NCBI GenBank assembly: GCA_902765215.1 | Contig: CACWZA010000017.1 | Coordinates: 1-45,885 of the forward strand | DNA from: an uncultured bacterium | GTDB taxonomy: Bacteria > Cyanobacteriota > Vampirovibrionia > Gastranaerophilales > Gastranaerophilaceae | DNA length: 45,885 nt | Reading direction: 5' to 3' | Position numbers and translations under genes: made by a program | Shown here: positions 33,309-41,056 of the stretch, piece after piece | Layout: each line of letters starts with the position of its first letter | Position numbering within the stretch: position 1 is the first letter of the stretch | The notes under the pieces: model-generated | What the model was told of the DNA's origin: nothing | The model's input: only the letters and a program-made list of their open reading frames with translations | Databases searched by the model: none

Positions 33309-34002
33309 TTTTAGCGATTACTTCTTCAGCGGTTAAACCAATCTCACCGATTGCAATATTTCCCCAACCCGCAAGCAACGGGATTATCTGAGGATAATTT
33401 TTGCACGGTTCAAGATTATTTGAATTATCATCAACGAAATAAGCGGTTTTAATACCGCTTTTTTCCATATATTCCGCCATAAAATCAGCTTTGGTTTCAT
33501 ACCCGGCAAGTTCGTCTTTGCCGAATATTACCGCATCCTTTAAACCATATTGTGACAGTCTGTATTCTATCGCTCTTTTGTTTTTCTTTGAAACTATTAC
33601 TGGAACAAAATCTTTTTCATCTTTTATCAAAGAAAAAAAAGGAAACGGAGTTTCAAGTTTATCCCAAAACTCATGATGATTTTCCATTAAATCTTTTCTT
33701 GCTGAATAATATTTTTCATCAAAAGCTTTTTCTGAATCTAAATCTCTATTTTTTAAACACACTTCATATTCAGATATAAGTTCATTATCCGAGAGATTTT
33801 TTCTTATCAGTTTCATCAGATAGTAATATTGCCAAGAATTATAGACCAAAAACTTGTATCTGTATAACTTTTCGTATTCCTTATCGTCAACTGGCTCAAA
33901 ATAATCAGTACCGTCAAAAGCGTAACGGCACAACAAATATGCCTCTTTTAAAGTATCAAATAACACCCCGTCAAAATCCAAGAATAAATAATTTTTATCC
34001 AT
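33298..34002 (-). CDS. HAD-family hydrolase (234 aa)
   Basis: The N-terminal motif FLDFDGVLFDTLKEA has the two catalytic aspartates of the HAD superfamily. A helical cap follows (about residues 20-110, YRYKFLVYNSWQYYYLMKL). PVIVSKKNKRAIEYRL supplies motif II/III, with the Mg-binding TAYFVDDNSNNLEP near residue 190. The substrate is unknown. It is the third gene of a minus-strand unit after the alpha/beta hydrolase and a small membrane protein. Its stop overlaps the end of the transglycosylase-like gene. Confidence 0.82.
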   Translation of the reverse strand: MDKNYLFLDFDGVLFDTLKEAYLLCRYAFDGTDYFEPVDDKEYEKLYRYKFLVYNSWQYYYLMKLIRKNLSDNELISEYEVCLKNRDLDSEKAFDEKYYSARKDLMENHHEFWDKLETPFPFFSLIKDEKDFVPVIVSKKNKRAIEYRLSQYGLKDAVIFGKDELAGYETKADFMAEYMEKSGIKTAYFVDDNSNNLEPCKNYPQIIPLLAGWGNIAIGEIGLTAEEVIAKIRC

Positions 34003-34013
34003 TCTTACATACC

Positions 34014-34346
34014 TTAAACCAAAACATAAGCAATACTAATCAAAATCAAAATTATCTGAACTATTGTATAGTATTTTTCGGTATGATATTTAACCAAAAG
34101 ACCAATCAAAAACGGTGCTAATGCAAACCACAACATAACAAATTTTGCAGTTGTTGACGGGAAAAGCCATGCCAGAACAATCGCTAATACGGAATATCCG
34201 CCCAAAAAACCTGCCATTGTTGCACAATAATCAGAAATAAACTGTGGTTCTCTTTTTTTAAAGACAAACAATTTGCCGTATGTCATCATTGTGGCTACCA
34301 CAACAGCAGCGATTACAAACAAATATTTAACGACATTCACTAACAT
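34014..34346 (-). CDS. Small integral membrane protein (110 aa)
   Basis: Four hydrophobic helices are visible (VVKYLFVIAAVVVATMMTYG; TMAGFLGGYSVLAIVLAWLF; FVMLWFALAPFLIGLLV; IVQIILILISIAYVLV). No family is recognised. I place the start at ATG 34346 because AAGGAG lies 9 nt before it; a GTG at 34355 would be too close to that site. The gene overlaps the end of the alpha/beta hydrolase by 7 nt and precedes the HAD gene by 11 nt, so the three are co-transcribed. Confidence 0.78.
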   Translation of the reverse strand: MLVNVVKYLFVIAAVVVATMMTYGKLFVFKKREPQFISDYCATMAGFLGGYSVLAIVLAWLFPSTTAKFVMLWFALAPFLIGLLVKYHTEKYYTIVQIILILISIAYVLV

Positions 34347-35167
34347 GGTACGCACTCCTTCTGTTTAGAATGAGAGTTAAGAAACTCAACAGCCTTATTA
34401 AAGACATATTCTTTTTCATTATCATACAATACCATATGGTAACTGTCGTTCAATATAATTAAATCCTTATCCTCGGATGATATTCCTGAATATACAACCT
34501 TTGCACTTCTTGGACTTGTAAGGTCATCTTCCTCTGAGTGAATCAGCAAGATAGGAGTTACAACCTTCTGAATCAATTCTTTTTTACGCACAAACCTTGA
34601 TAACTTAAGCAACTCAAAAATACATGTCATAGGGAACTCAATCATACCCACATCGCTCTTTCCGAGTAACTTTTTAACAACACTTCTTGTTCTTTCATTT
34701 TTAATACCATGCGGCTCACACTCAGGGTATGTATAATAAAATCTAATAATAGTAGAAAGCCCCAACGGAATGAGTACTTTATACCAAGGTAAACGCCAGC
34801 CGTCCAAAAACAGAGTGGTAGATAAAGCAACGATACCGCTTACTTTATCAGGATATTTCTCTGCAACGCCCAAGGCTAAAACCGCACCCAGACAAAGTCC
34901 TGACAAATATACTTCATCATATTTTTCATATAATTCCTCAAATCGGGAATAAGCATAGTTTAACCAGTCCTGATATGTAACAGTATAGATTTCTTCTACC
35001 TTGTCACCGTGCCCCGGTAAACAATCACAATAAACATCATACCCCTGAGAACACAAGAACTGACCGTATTTTTTCATTTCGTACGGACTACCCGTCATAC
35101 CGTGAAATAACAACACTGCACGCTTTGTGTTTCTATCCTCGTTTAAAAATTCAAAATCTAATGACAT
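34340..35167 (-). CDS. Alpha/beta hydrolase with cysteine nucleophile (275 aa)
   Basis: The protein looks like a carboxylesterase or monoacylglycerol-lipase-type hydrolase: an oxyanion-hole motif LLFHGMTGSP near residues 19-28, PGHGDK at 51-56, the nucleophile elbow at 89-94, Asp215 (SEEDDLTSP) and His244 (NDSYHMV). The elbow reads G-L-C-L-G, so the usual serine is Cys92, as in dienelactone hydrolases and PHA synthases. No signal peptide is present. It is first in a unit with a small membrane protein and a HAD hydrolase, and divergent from a MarR regulator, which may control it. Confidence 0.83.
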   Translation of the reverse strand: MSLDFEFLNEDRNTKRAVLLFHGMTGSPYEMKKYGQFLCSQGYDVYCDCLPGHGDKVEEIYTVTYQDWLNYAYSRFEELYEKYDEVYLSGLCLGAVLALGVAEKYPDKVSGIVALSTTLFLDGWRLPWYKVLIPLGLSTIIRFYYTYPECEPHGIKNERTRSVVKKLLGKSDVGMIEFPMTCIFELLKLSRFVRKKELIQKVVTPILLIHSEEDDLTSPRSAKVVYSGISSEDKDLIILNDSYHMVLYDNEKEYVFNKAVEFLNSHSKQKECVPC

Positions 35168-35233
35168 TATTTATCCAATCTATGAATAACTGATTAAATA
35201 AACCAATTAACTCTCACTTAACATCCCGTAGAT

Positions 35234-35259
35234 ATGATGCTTTTATTTAAAAGTATCAT
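35234..35259. promoter_or_regulatory. Inverted repeat, candidate operator 1
   Basis: ATGATGCTTTT faces AAAAGTATCAT (one mismatch, 4-nt spacer) in the divergent region between the alpha/beta hydrolase and the MarR gene. Confidence 0.4.
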
Positions 35260-35276
35260 ACTCCAAGAAAAAAGTA

Positions 35277-35298
35277 AATGGTCTTAAATCAGACCATT
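35277..35298. promoter_or_regulatory. Inverted repeat, candidate operator 2 or orphan terminator
   Basis: AATGGTCT-TAAATC-AGACCATT is a perfect 8-bp repeat. No gene ends nearby, which argues against a terminator, although A- and T-rich flanks are present. Confidence 0.4.
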
Positions 35299-35349
35299 AA
35301 CTTTTGTAAATTAGTGAACAAAATAACCGTTTATAAATATCTGAGATTA

Positions 35350-35358
35350 TGGTATTAT
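35350..35358 (+). promoter_or_regulatory. Extended -10 promoter of the MarR gene
   Basis: TGG-TATTAT is followed by a leader of about 15 nt containing GGGGAT before the ATG at 35380. Confidence 0.5.
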
Positions 35359-35379
35359 TTTACCTGATAGGGGATAATT

Positions 35380-35838
35380 ATGCCGACTTTAGCAAAAGAA
35401 AACAAGTTAAGACATATTAACGGAATGTTCAGTGAAATCAGTAGTATTTATGAAAAATTACTCTCTTCAAAGAATGTTCCCGAAGGTGTTTTTATTGTCT
35501 TGTCGTCTTTGCTTGATTTAGGGGAAGGATGCCTTCAAAAAGAAATATCTGAGATGAGTTATCTTAACAAAAAGACTGTTAATTCAACTATCAAAAAATT
35601 ACAAAAAGAAGAATATATCGAACTGAAAGCGGGTAAATATCCAAACATGCACATATATCTGACTCAAAAAGGGAAAGATTATATGAGAGAGAACATTATC
35701 CCGATTATTGAAGTTGAGAGCAAAGCATTAGAACTTATGCCGCCAAAAGAGTTTGAAACTCTTGTCGAATCTTACAGAAAATATATCGACAACTTCAGAG
35801 AACATGTTGATATGTTCGCTGAAAGAAATAAGAAATAA
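35380..35838 (+). CDS. MarR-family transcriptional regulator (152 aa)
   Basis: The winged-helix pattern is clear: an N-terminal dimer helix (NGMFSEISSIYEKLL), a helix-turn-helix at about residues 50-75 (CLQKEISEMSYLNKKTVNSTIKKLQKEEYIEL), the wing (KAGKYPNMHIYLTQKGKDYM), and a C-terminal dimer helix (ESYRKYIDNFREHVDMF). The ligand is unknown. Two inverted repeats upstream are candidate operators. The gene could regulate itself, the divergent hydrolase or the glycosyltransferase cluster. A 125-aa protein starts 9 nt downstream. Confidence 0.9.
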   Translation: MPTLAKENKLRHINGMFSEISSIYEKLLSSKNVPEGVFIVLSSLLDLGEGCLQKEISEMSYLNKKTVNSTIKKLQKEEYIELKAGKYPNMHIYLTQKGKDYMRENIIPIIEVESKALELMPPKEFETLVESYRKYIDNFREHVDMFAERNKK

Positions 35839-35847
35839 GGATATTTT

Positions 35848-36225
35848 ATGAAAATTGTTCAATATCATCCAACATTTAACAGAGGACTTCCGCTTGTAAC
35901 TGAAATTCGGCAGATGAAAAAACCGACTGTCGAAAAAGTCAGAGAATTGTACGGCGACTTTGGGGTTGATTTGTTTGAAGGAAAACAACCTTCACTGATA
36001 AAACAAACACCAAAAAGCAAAAACCCTGTTATTAACATAGTAAACAAGATAAAAGATTATTTTGCAAAAAAAGCGGAATTTGAACCTGATGACTCAATGT
36101 TCAGAATTGTCCATAAATATATTTTCAACGAAAAAGCAGGCTTAGTAAAAGACATTGAAACAAAATTCGGCAAAAGCGGAAAGAGAATACTAGAGGGTAT
36201 GGAGAGAATGGGTTACGTTGAGTAA
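35848..36225 (+). CDS. Hypothetical protein downstream of MarR (125 aa)
   Basis: The family is not recognised. It begins MKIVQYHPTFNRGLPLV, where PTFNRG resembles the short F-x-G motif of other hypothetical proteins in this window. The rest is basic and mostly helical (EKVRELYGDFGVDLFEGKQ; IVNKIKDYFAKK; SGKRILEGMERMGYVE). No membrane segment. It starts 9 nt after the marR stop with AAGGAT upstream, so it is co-expressed with the regulator. Confidence 0.7.
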   Translation: MKIVQYHPTFNRGLPLVTEIRQMKKPTVEKVRELYGDFGVDLFEGKQPSLIKQTPKSKNPVINIVNKIKDYFAKKAEFEPDDSMFRIVHKYIFNEKAGLVKDIETKFGKSGKRILEGMERMGYVE

Positions 36226-36249
36226 TTCCTATTTATAAAATCTTCTCTG

Positions 36250-36258
36250 TGATATAAT
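36250..36258 (+). promoter_or_regulatory. Extended -10 promoter, leaderless gtrA
   Basis: TGA-TATAAT ends 6 nt before the ATG at 36265. No ribosome binding site is present. Confidence 0.6.
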
Positions 36259-36264
36259 CAGGTT

Positions 36265-36657
36265 ATGAACACTTGGCTAAAAATACCTGATTATATAAGA
36301 TTTATAATTATAGGGAGCATAAATGCGGCAATATCTTACCTTATTTATGCACTTGCCGTTTTTGTAATCGGGGAACACCATTATCAGTTGTGCGTATTTT
36401 TACAGTGGGGGTTATCCTCAGTTATCTCATATCTGAATCAGAAGTTTTTTGTTTTCTGCACAAAAGGGAACTATGTAAAAGAATATTTAAAATGCTGTAC
36501 AACATGGGGAATCAGTTATCTTTTAAATGTTGTTATACTTGAAATATTTGTCAGATATTTAATAAAGAATGTCTACATAGCTCAGTTCATATCTTTATTT
36601 ATTGTATCAATATCAACCTATATACTCTTTAAATGTTTTGCCTTCAAAAAGAATTAA
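36265..36657 (+). CDS. GtrA-family membrane protein (130 aa)
   Basis: Four TM helices with the GtrA pattern are visible: the opening RFIIIGSINAAISYLIYALAV, then CVFLQWGLSSVISYLNQKFFVF, and the ending ISTYILFKCFAFKKN. GtrA proteins are proposed to flip polyprenyl-phosphate-linked sugars or support their transfer. The neighbour on the opposite strand is a GtrB/ArnC-type glycosyltransferase that would make such a lipid; the two genes overlap by 4 nt tail to tail. The start is leaderless by promoter position. Confidence 0.85.
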   Translation: MNTWLKIPDYIRFIIIGSINAAISYLIYALAVFVIGEHHYQLCVFLQWGLSSVISYLNQKFFVFCTKGNYVKEYLKCCTTWGISYLLNVVILEIFVRYLIKNVYIAQFISLFIVSISTYILFKCFAFKKN

Positions 36658-37616
36658 CGCAATTCAACATCTTTGATATAACGAGGTCTTGCTTTTACTT
36701 CTCTATAGAGTTGTCCGACATATTCCCCGATAATACCGAGGCAGAATAACTGAATACCGCCAAAAGCACACATTACAATAATGTTTGTCGCCCAGCCGTT
36801 AGGAGAATTATGCCAAAACAGTTTTTCAATAACTGTTTCTATCCCGACAGCAAACCCGAATAATGCCATGAAAAAGCCCAAAACGGCAACAAATCTCAAA
36901 GGAACAACACTGTACGAAGTTATACCGTTTAGAGCAAGTGCCATAAGCGATTGGAAATTAAATTTAGACTCACCCGCCATACGCTGTTTTACATCAAAAT
37001 TAACATAAGTAGTAGGCAGACCAATCTCATTAAAGAACCCTCTTAAGAAGAACAACTTTTCAGGATAAATAGACATTAAATCCAGTGTTCTTTTGCTGAC
37101 AAGTCTGTAGTCTGAGTGGTTCATCGGGATATTTGCCCCGAGGAACTTCATTGTTTTATAAAACATTTCTGCAGTAAATTTTTTGAAGAAGGTGTCAGTT
37201 TTTCGGTTATTTCTTATCCCGAGGACAATATCATAACCCTTCATATATTCATCCAGGAATTTTTCTATTGCCCATTCATCCTGCTGTAAATCGGCATCAA
37301 TAGATACAACGCAATCACAACCAATTTCACGGACACTTTCCAAACCTGCCATTAGCGCTCTCTGGTTTCCAAAGTTTCTCACAAACTTTGTACCTTTTAT
37401 AAGGGGATTAGATTTGTGTAATTCCTCTATGATTTCCCATGTTTTATCCGCAGAACCGTCATCTATAAAATACACATAACTGTCAGATAAAATTTTATTT
37501 TTTGATACTAAAGTGTTTATAACTTCTAATAACTTTTCTGCAGTCCTTCTTACGCACAATTCCTCATTGTAACAAGGCACAATTACAGCAAGTTTTGGAA
37601 CATCTCTTAATAACAT
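36654..37616 (-). CDS. Polyprenyl-phosphate glycosyltransferase, GT2 (ArnC/GtrB/FlmF type)
   Basis: This is predicted to transfer a sugar from a nucleotide donor to undecaprenyl phosphate on the cytoplasmic face. The GT2 domain (residues about 10-235) shows VIVPCYNEELCVRRT, YFIDDGSADKTWEII, VSIDADLQQDEWAIEKF (DxD) and RMAGESKFN. Two TM helices follow (about 240-300), ending GIIGEYVGQLYREVKARPRY, the hallmark of the DPM1/GtrB/ArnC group. AGAAGGGG precedes the start. It shares an overlapping divergent promoter with the YdjC-type deacetylase. The sugar is not deducible, but the context suggests an N-acetylhexosamine. Confidence 0.9.
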   Translation of the reverse strand: MLLRDVPKLAVIVPCYNEELCVRRTAEKLLEVINTLVSKNKILSDSYVYFIDDGSADKTWEIIEELHKSNPLIKGTKFVRNFGNQRALMAGLESVREIGCDCVVSIDADLQQDEWAIEKFLDEYMKGYDIVLGIRNNRKTDTFFKKFTAEMFYKTMKFLGANIPMNHSDYRLVSKRTLDLMSIYPEKLFFLRGFFNEIGLPTTYVNFDVKQRMAGESKFNFQSLMALALNGITSYSVVPLRFVAVLGFFMALFGFAVGIETVIEKLFWHNSPNGWATNIIVMCAFGGIQLFCLGIIGEYVGQLYREVKARPRYIKDVELR

Positions 37617-37639
37617 TTATAATCCCCTTCTTATATGTT

Positions 37640-37653
37640 TATATTATAATATA
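37640..37653. promoter_or_regulatory. Shared divergent -10 palindrome
   Basis: TATATTATAATATA is a perfect 14-bp palindrome that contains TATAAT on both strands (plus 37645-37650, minus 37643-37648), midway between the GT2 and deacetylase starts. Confidence 0.5.
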
Positions 37654-37672
37654 CTAAAGGATATGGCAAGTA

Positions 37673-38515
37673 ATGAACACAAAATTTATTTTAAATGCTG
37701 ATGATTTCGGAATGTCAGAAGCATATAACAAAGCAGTATCAGAAGGGATAAATAACGGAATTTTAACTTCTGCAAGTATATGCGCAAACGGAGATGCGTT
37801 CGAGGAAGCAATAACGGATATAATTCCAAATTGCACAAATTTATCCGTAGGGATTCATTTAAACATTATTGAAGGTAAATCTTTAACCCAATGTCCTCTG
37901 TTAACCGATAAAGAAGGTAATTTCAATAACGGTTATATCGCACTTATTCTTAAATCTTTTAACAAAGATTTTATGGCACAGGTTGAACAGGAGTTCCGTG
38001 CACAGATAGAGAAAATTATGGCGAGAACAACAGTTGATCACATTGATTCGCATGTTCATACCCACGCAATTCCAAACATCTTTAAGTTAACCCTGAAACT
38101 TGCCAAAGAATACGGAATACCATATATAAGGACACAGTTTGAAAAACCGTATATTGTTCCGTCACTAAAAAAACATCTGAATACAAAATATCCGCCAAAT
38201 ATTTTAAAGATTATTCTGCTGAATACTTTTACAATGATAAATAAACCCCTTGTAAAAGAAAGCGGAATAAGAACAAATGATTATCTGATAGGAGTCGGTT
38301 ATACGGGAATGATGGACGATATGACCATTGAATACGGACTTAAGGCACTAAAAGGTGACTGTATTGCAGAAGCACTTATTCACCCTTGTAAATATGATGA
38401 ACCGATTGAAGACAGTCATCATTTTGAATATCTGATAACCCAAAATGAAGATTTACGCAGAAAAATAAACGATATGGGAATCGAGTTAATCAACCACTCA
38501 AATATTTCAAAATAA
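37673..38515 (+). CDS. YdjC/HpnK/NaxD-type carbohydrate deacetylase (280 aa)
   Basis: The family removes N-acetyl groups from sugars with a metal-dependent barrel fold. Metal and catalytic positions are visible: ILNADDFGMS (Asp10, Asp11), VGIHLNI (His62) and DHIDSHVHTH (Asp125, His127, His131). Members include the Francisella lipid A aminosugar enzyme NaxD, the hopanoid protein HpnK and ChbG. No signal peptide is present, so it acts inside the cell, as expected for deacetylating a polyprenyl-linked sugar before flipping. It is divergent from the GT2 gene and convergent with the membrane glycosyltransferase (4-nt gap). The substrate is inferred. Confidence 0.88.
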   Translation: MNTKFILNADDFGMSEAYNKAVSEGINNGILTSASICANGDAFEEAITDIIPNCTNLSVGIHLNIIEGKSLTQCPLLTDKEGNFNNGYIALILKSFNKDFMAQVEQEFRAQIEKIMARTTVDHIDSHVHTHAIPNIFKLTLKLAKEYGIPYIRTQFEKPYIVPSLKKHLNTKYPPNILKIILLNTFTMINKPLVKESGIRTNDYLIGVGYTGMMDDMTIEYGLKALKGDCIAEALIHPCKYDEPIEDSHHFEYLITQNEDLRRKINDMGIELINHSNISK

Positions 38516-38519
38516 CCGA

Positions 38520-40007
38520 TTAATCAGTATCACTGATAATTGTATAGCAGAATTTATATTTTTTGATTTTCCCAAGTTTATTTACAACTTCAAATTCGTA
38601 CTTCACAGGACTGACTCGGTAATTACCCGAGAGCGATTTTGTTATTTCTTTCACATAGGACTCTAAGTTTTTCTTATTTTTACCGACGACTAAAACTCCC
38701 GATTTAGAAACATCATCAAAATCAATCCACGGGTTTTTATGCCCGAAGGTTTCCAAAATTACTTTCGGACGGCGTTCATTGTAGATATGGAACTGAAAAA
38801 CATAATCAATATGGCCATATACATATTTAAGCTCTGCCTTGTTTGTCTGAGCATCCCACACCTTGTTGATTTCAGGCATTATTTTCTGATAAGGGTATGA
38901 TAAGGTGCGTTTCACCTGAAGCTGAGAAAATATAAACATTGCGGCAAGCCATGCAGCCATAAGCGCATACGCCCATTTCAGAAAATAATTAAAGGTTTTT
39001 TCATTAAACTTAATCGGGAAGAAATAAAACAGGAATATCCCGACATAAGCAACCATCATAGAGCCCCATATTCCCATAATTCTGTTATTCTCTACTGCTG
39101 CCATACAACTTTGCATAAGAATCGGAGCAAAGGTTAATAACAGGATGAAAATACTTTCTTTATTTTTTAAATTCTTATTTACCTCAATATTTTTCGTCTG
39201 TAACCATAAGAATAAGTACACTACAATACAGGTAGTGACTGATAACACCTGATCAATGAAAAATTTTAACGGGAACACTATTCGCCCGAACGGAAGTAAA
39301 AATTCAGGAGTATTATGACTTCCGAGGTCTGTTCTTCCCGCCATATAAATAAAAGAGAAGAAATCAGTTTTATACAGATACAAAATATGCGGAAGTATAA
39401 GCAGAGAACCTGCTAAGATTGAGAGATACATCCCCTTTTGTCTGAATTGCTTTCTGTCGCAAAAAATCAAATATAAAAACAAAGCAAAGAATAAAAATAT
39501 GACCTGATATTTGCACAATACCCCAAGTGCAGATACAACCCCGAATATCAGCCAATCCTTTATTTTATTCTCTTCAGTAGATTTATAAAAATAATATGTA
39601 ATCATAGGCCACAGAGCCATTGACAAGAAATTACAATTATAATTATCAATAAAAACAATGTAGGTATAATAATAACAAGATGTCATTATCATTGAGGCAC
39701 ACATAGCTTTTTCTTCCGATAGGAAAAACTTTGCAAGTTTATATATATAGATAAAGCCCACAAGTAAACATACCTGCCCCAAGATATAGAGGATAAAATC
39801 GTGCCCGCCGGAAATGTTATAAAAGAAACCTGCAAGCCAACCCGATAAAGGAGGATGTTTGTTTGTTCCAAAATCAAGCAATTCGCCCCAGCATACAGCT
39901 TCCATAGCATCAATGCTGACAACATTACGCAATAACTGTATACAACTCCAGCAAATCGCATTTATAAATAAAAATATATAAAATAACTTTTTTCTCTCTA
40001 TCCCCAT
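38520..40007 (-). CDS. PMT-type membrane glycosyltransferase (GT39/GT83, ArnT/FlmK-like)
   Basis: This is a 495-aa polytopic protein with about 11-12 TM helices and a C-terminal soluble tail of about 100 residues. The first extracytoplasmic loop has the family's acidic motif (SIDAMEAVCWGELLDFGTNKHPPLSGWLAG), the catalytic region of ArnT-like enzymes that use polyprenyl-phosphate sugars. By context it would take the sugar made by GT2 and trimmed by the deacetylase, and place it on lipid A or another surface acceptor. The start at 40007 lies in an AT-rich region without a clear ribosome binding site. Confidence 0.85.
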   Translation of the reverse strand: MGIERKKLFYIFLFINAICWSCIQLLRNVVSIDAMEAVCWGELLDFGTNKHPPLSGWLAGFFYNISGGHDFILYILGQVCLLVGFIYIYKLAKFFLSEEKAMCASMIMTSCYYYTYIVFIDNYNCNFLSMALWPMITYYFYKSTEENKIKDWLIFGVVSALGVLCKYQVIFLFFALFLYLIFCDRKQFRQKGMYLSILAGSLLILPHILYLYKTDFFSFIYMAGRTDLGSHNTPEFLLPFGRIVFPLKFFIDQVLSVTTCIVVYLFLWLQTKNIEVNKNLKNKESIFILLLTFAPILMQSCMAAVENNRIMGIWGSMMVAYVGIFLFYFFPIKFNEKTFNYFLKWAYALMAAWLAAMFIFSQLQVKRTLSYPYQKIMPEINKVWDAQTNKAELKYVYGHIDYVFQFHIYNERRPKVILETFGHKNPWIDFDDVSKSGVLVVGKNKKNLESYVKEITKSLSGNYRVSPVKYEFEVVNKLGKIKKYKFCYTIISDTD

Positions 40008-40042
40008 ATAAAAATACTAACATAAAACAGACAAAAAAAATA

Positions 40043-40051
40043 TGTTATAAT
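40043..40051 (+). promoter_or_regulatory. Extended -10 promoter, leaderless ogt
   Basis: TGT-TATAAT ends 6 nt before the ATG at 40058. No ribosome binding site is present. Confidence 0.6.
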
Positions 40052-40057
40052 CAACCT

Positions 40058-40531
40058 ATGAAGAAAGTTTTTTATTATGAAACACCAATAGGAAAAATCG
40101 GACTTGCAGAAGAATGGGGCTTTATCACAAACCTATATTTTATGAATATGAAGCAGCCGATTCACGCAAAACAAACAGAAACAGAAACCCTTAAAGAGGG
40201 ATATATCCAGTTATCCGAATATTTAAACGGGGAAAGAAAAGAGTTTGATTTACCGCTCAACCCATCAGGTACAGACTTTCAGCAGACAGTATGGTCAGAA
40301 TTATTAAATATTCCCTACGGTCAAACCCGAACCTATAAAGATATAGCAGCCGCAATTGGGGACGAAAAAGCCGTTCGGGCAGTCGGAAACGCAAACAACA
40401 AAAACCCGATACCAATAATTATTCCGTGTCACAGAGTTATCGGCTCTGACAAGACAATGACCGGCTATGTAGGGGGTATCGACATTAAACAAAAATTACT
40501 CAATATTGAAGGAATTTCTATCCCCAATTAA
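40058..40531 (+). CDS. ogt: Methylated-DNA-[protein]-cysteine S-methyltransferase
   Basis: This protein repairs O6-methylguanine by transferring the methyl group to its own cysteine. The 157-aa length and the motif IPCHRVIG near residue 128, with the acceptor cysteine, are diagnostic. FQQTVWSELLNIPYGQTRTYKDIA supplies the helix-turn-helix and Tyr region, AVRAVGNANNKNPIPI the recognition helix with the arginine finger, and GYVGGIDIKQKLLNIEG the C-terminal end. Single-domain form without AdaA. It overlaps the convergent 123-aa gene by 4 nt. Confidence 0.96.
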   Translation: MKKVFYYETPIGKIGLAEEWGFITNLYFMNMKQPIHAKQTETETLKEGYIQLSEYLNGERKEFDLPLNPSGTDFQQTVWSELLNIPYGQTRTYKDIAAAIGDEKAVRAVGNANNKNPIPIIIPCHRVIGSDKTMTGYVGGIDIKQKLLNIEGISIPN

Positions 40532-40899
40532 TATGTTGTCGTTGTTAACTTAACAAAGTTATTTATTCTTTTGAGTAATTCTTTACCGTATTTCAATGGC
40601 GAAATCGGATTAAGAACTGCTTCATCCGATTCAAATAAAAGCTTTTCCGTCTTGTTTTTTTCTATGAATGCCAATTCAGTTTTTTGACCAAATTTATATA
40701 CATAAGGATTTTTCGCGTCGTAGTTAACAAACATATCTATTTTTGTATTTTCATCGCCAATTTTTTTACCAATCTCACAAAGCTCTTTTACAGCTTTTTC
40801 ATTTAATAATGAAGGTGTTGCTTTTATATTTACAACCGCCCCAAAATTAGGACTTTGTGTACTTCTGCTATTTATCCCTGCGTTTAATCCAACCTTCAT
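40528..40899 (-). CDS. Hypothetical protein with N-terminal PNFG motif (123 aa)
   Basis: The family is not recognised. It begins MKVGLNAGINSRSTQSPNFG, with the short F-G motif near residue 18. The rest is mixed alpha/beta (ATPSLLNEKAVKELCEIGKK, then DMFVNYDAKNPYVYKFGQK, ALELFESDEAVL-type strands), soluble, with a lysine-rich surface. AAAGAGG precedes the ATG. It ends overlapping ogt tail to tail. Confidence 0.7.
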   Translation of the reverse strand: MKVGLNAGINSRSTQSPNFGAVVNIKATPSLLNEKAVKELCEIGKKIGDENTKIDMFVNYDAKNPYVYKFGQKTELAFIEKNKTEKLLFESDEAVLNPISPLKYGKELLKRINNFVKLTTTTY

Positions 40900-41056
40900 T
40901 TAACATACCTCTTTTTTATCTGATATAAAAATTATATCAGATAAAAAATTAATGCAAACAATTTGATAAAAACCCATTCATTTACTGTAAAAATACTTAA
41001 CAGACTAGACATTATTTTTAAATTAGTATAAAATTGTGAAAAGAGGAATACTAATT

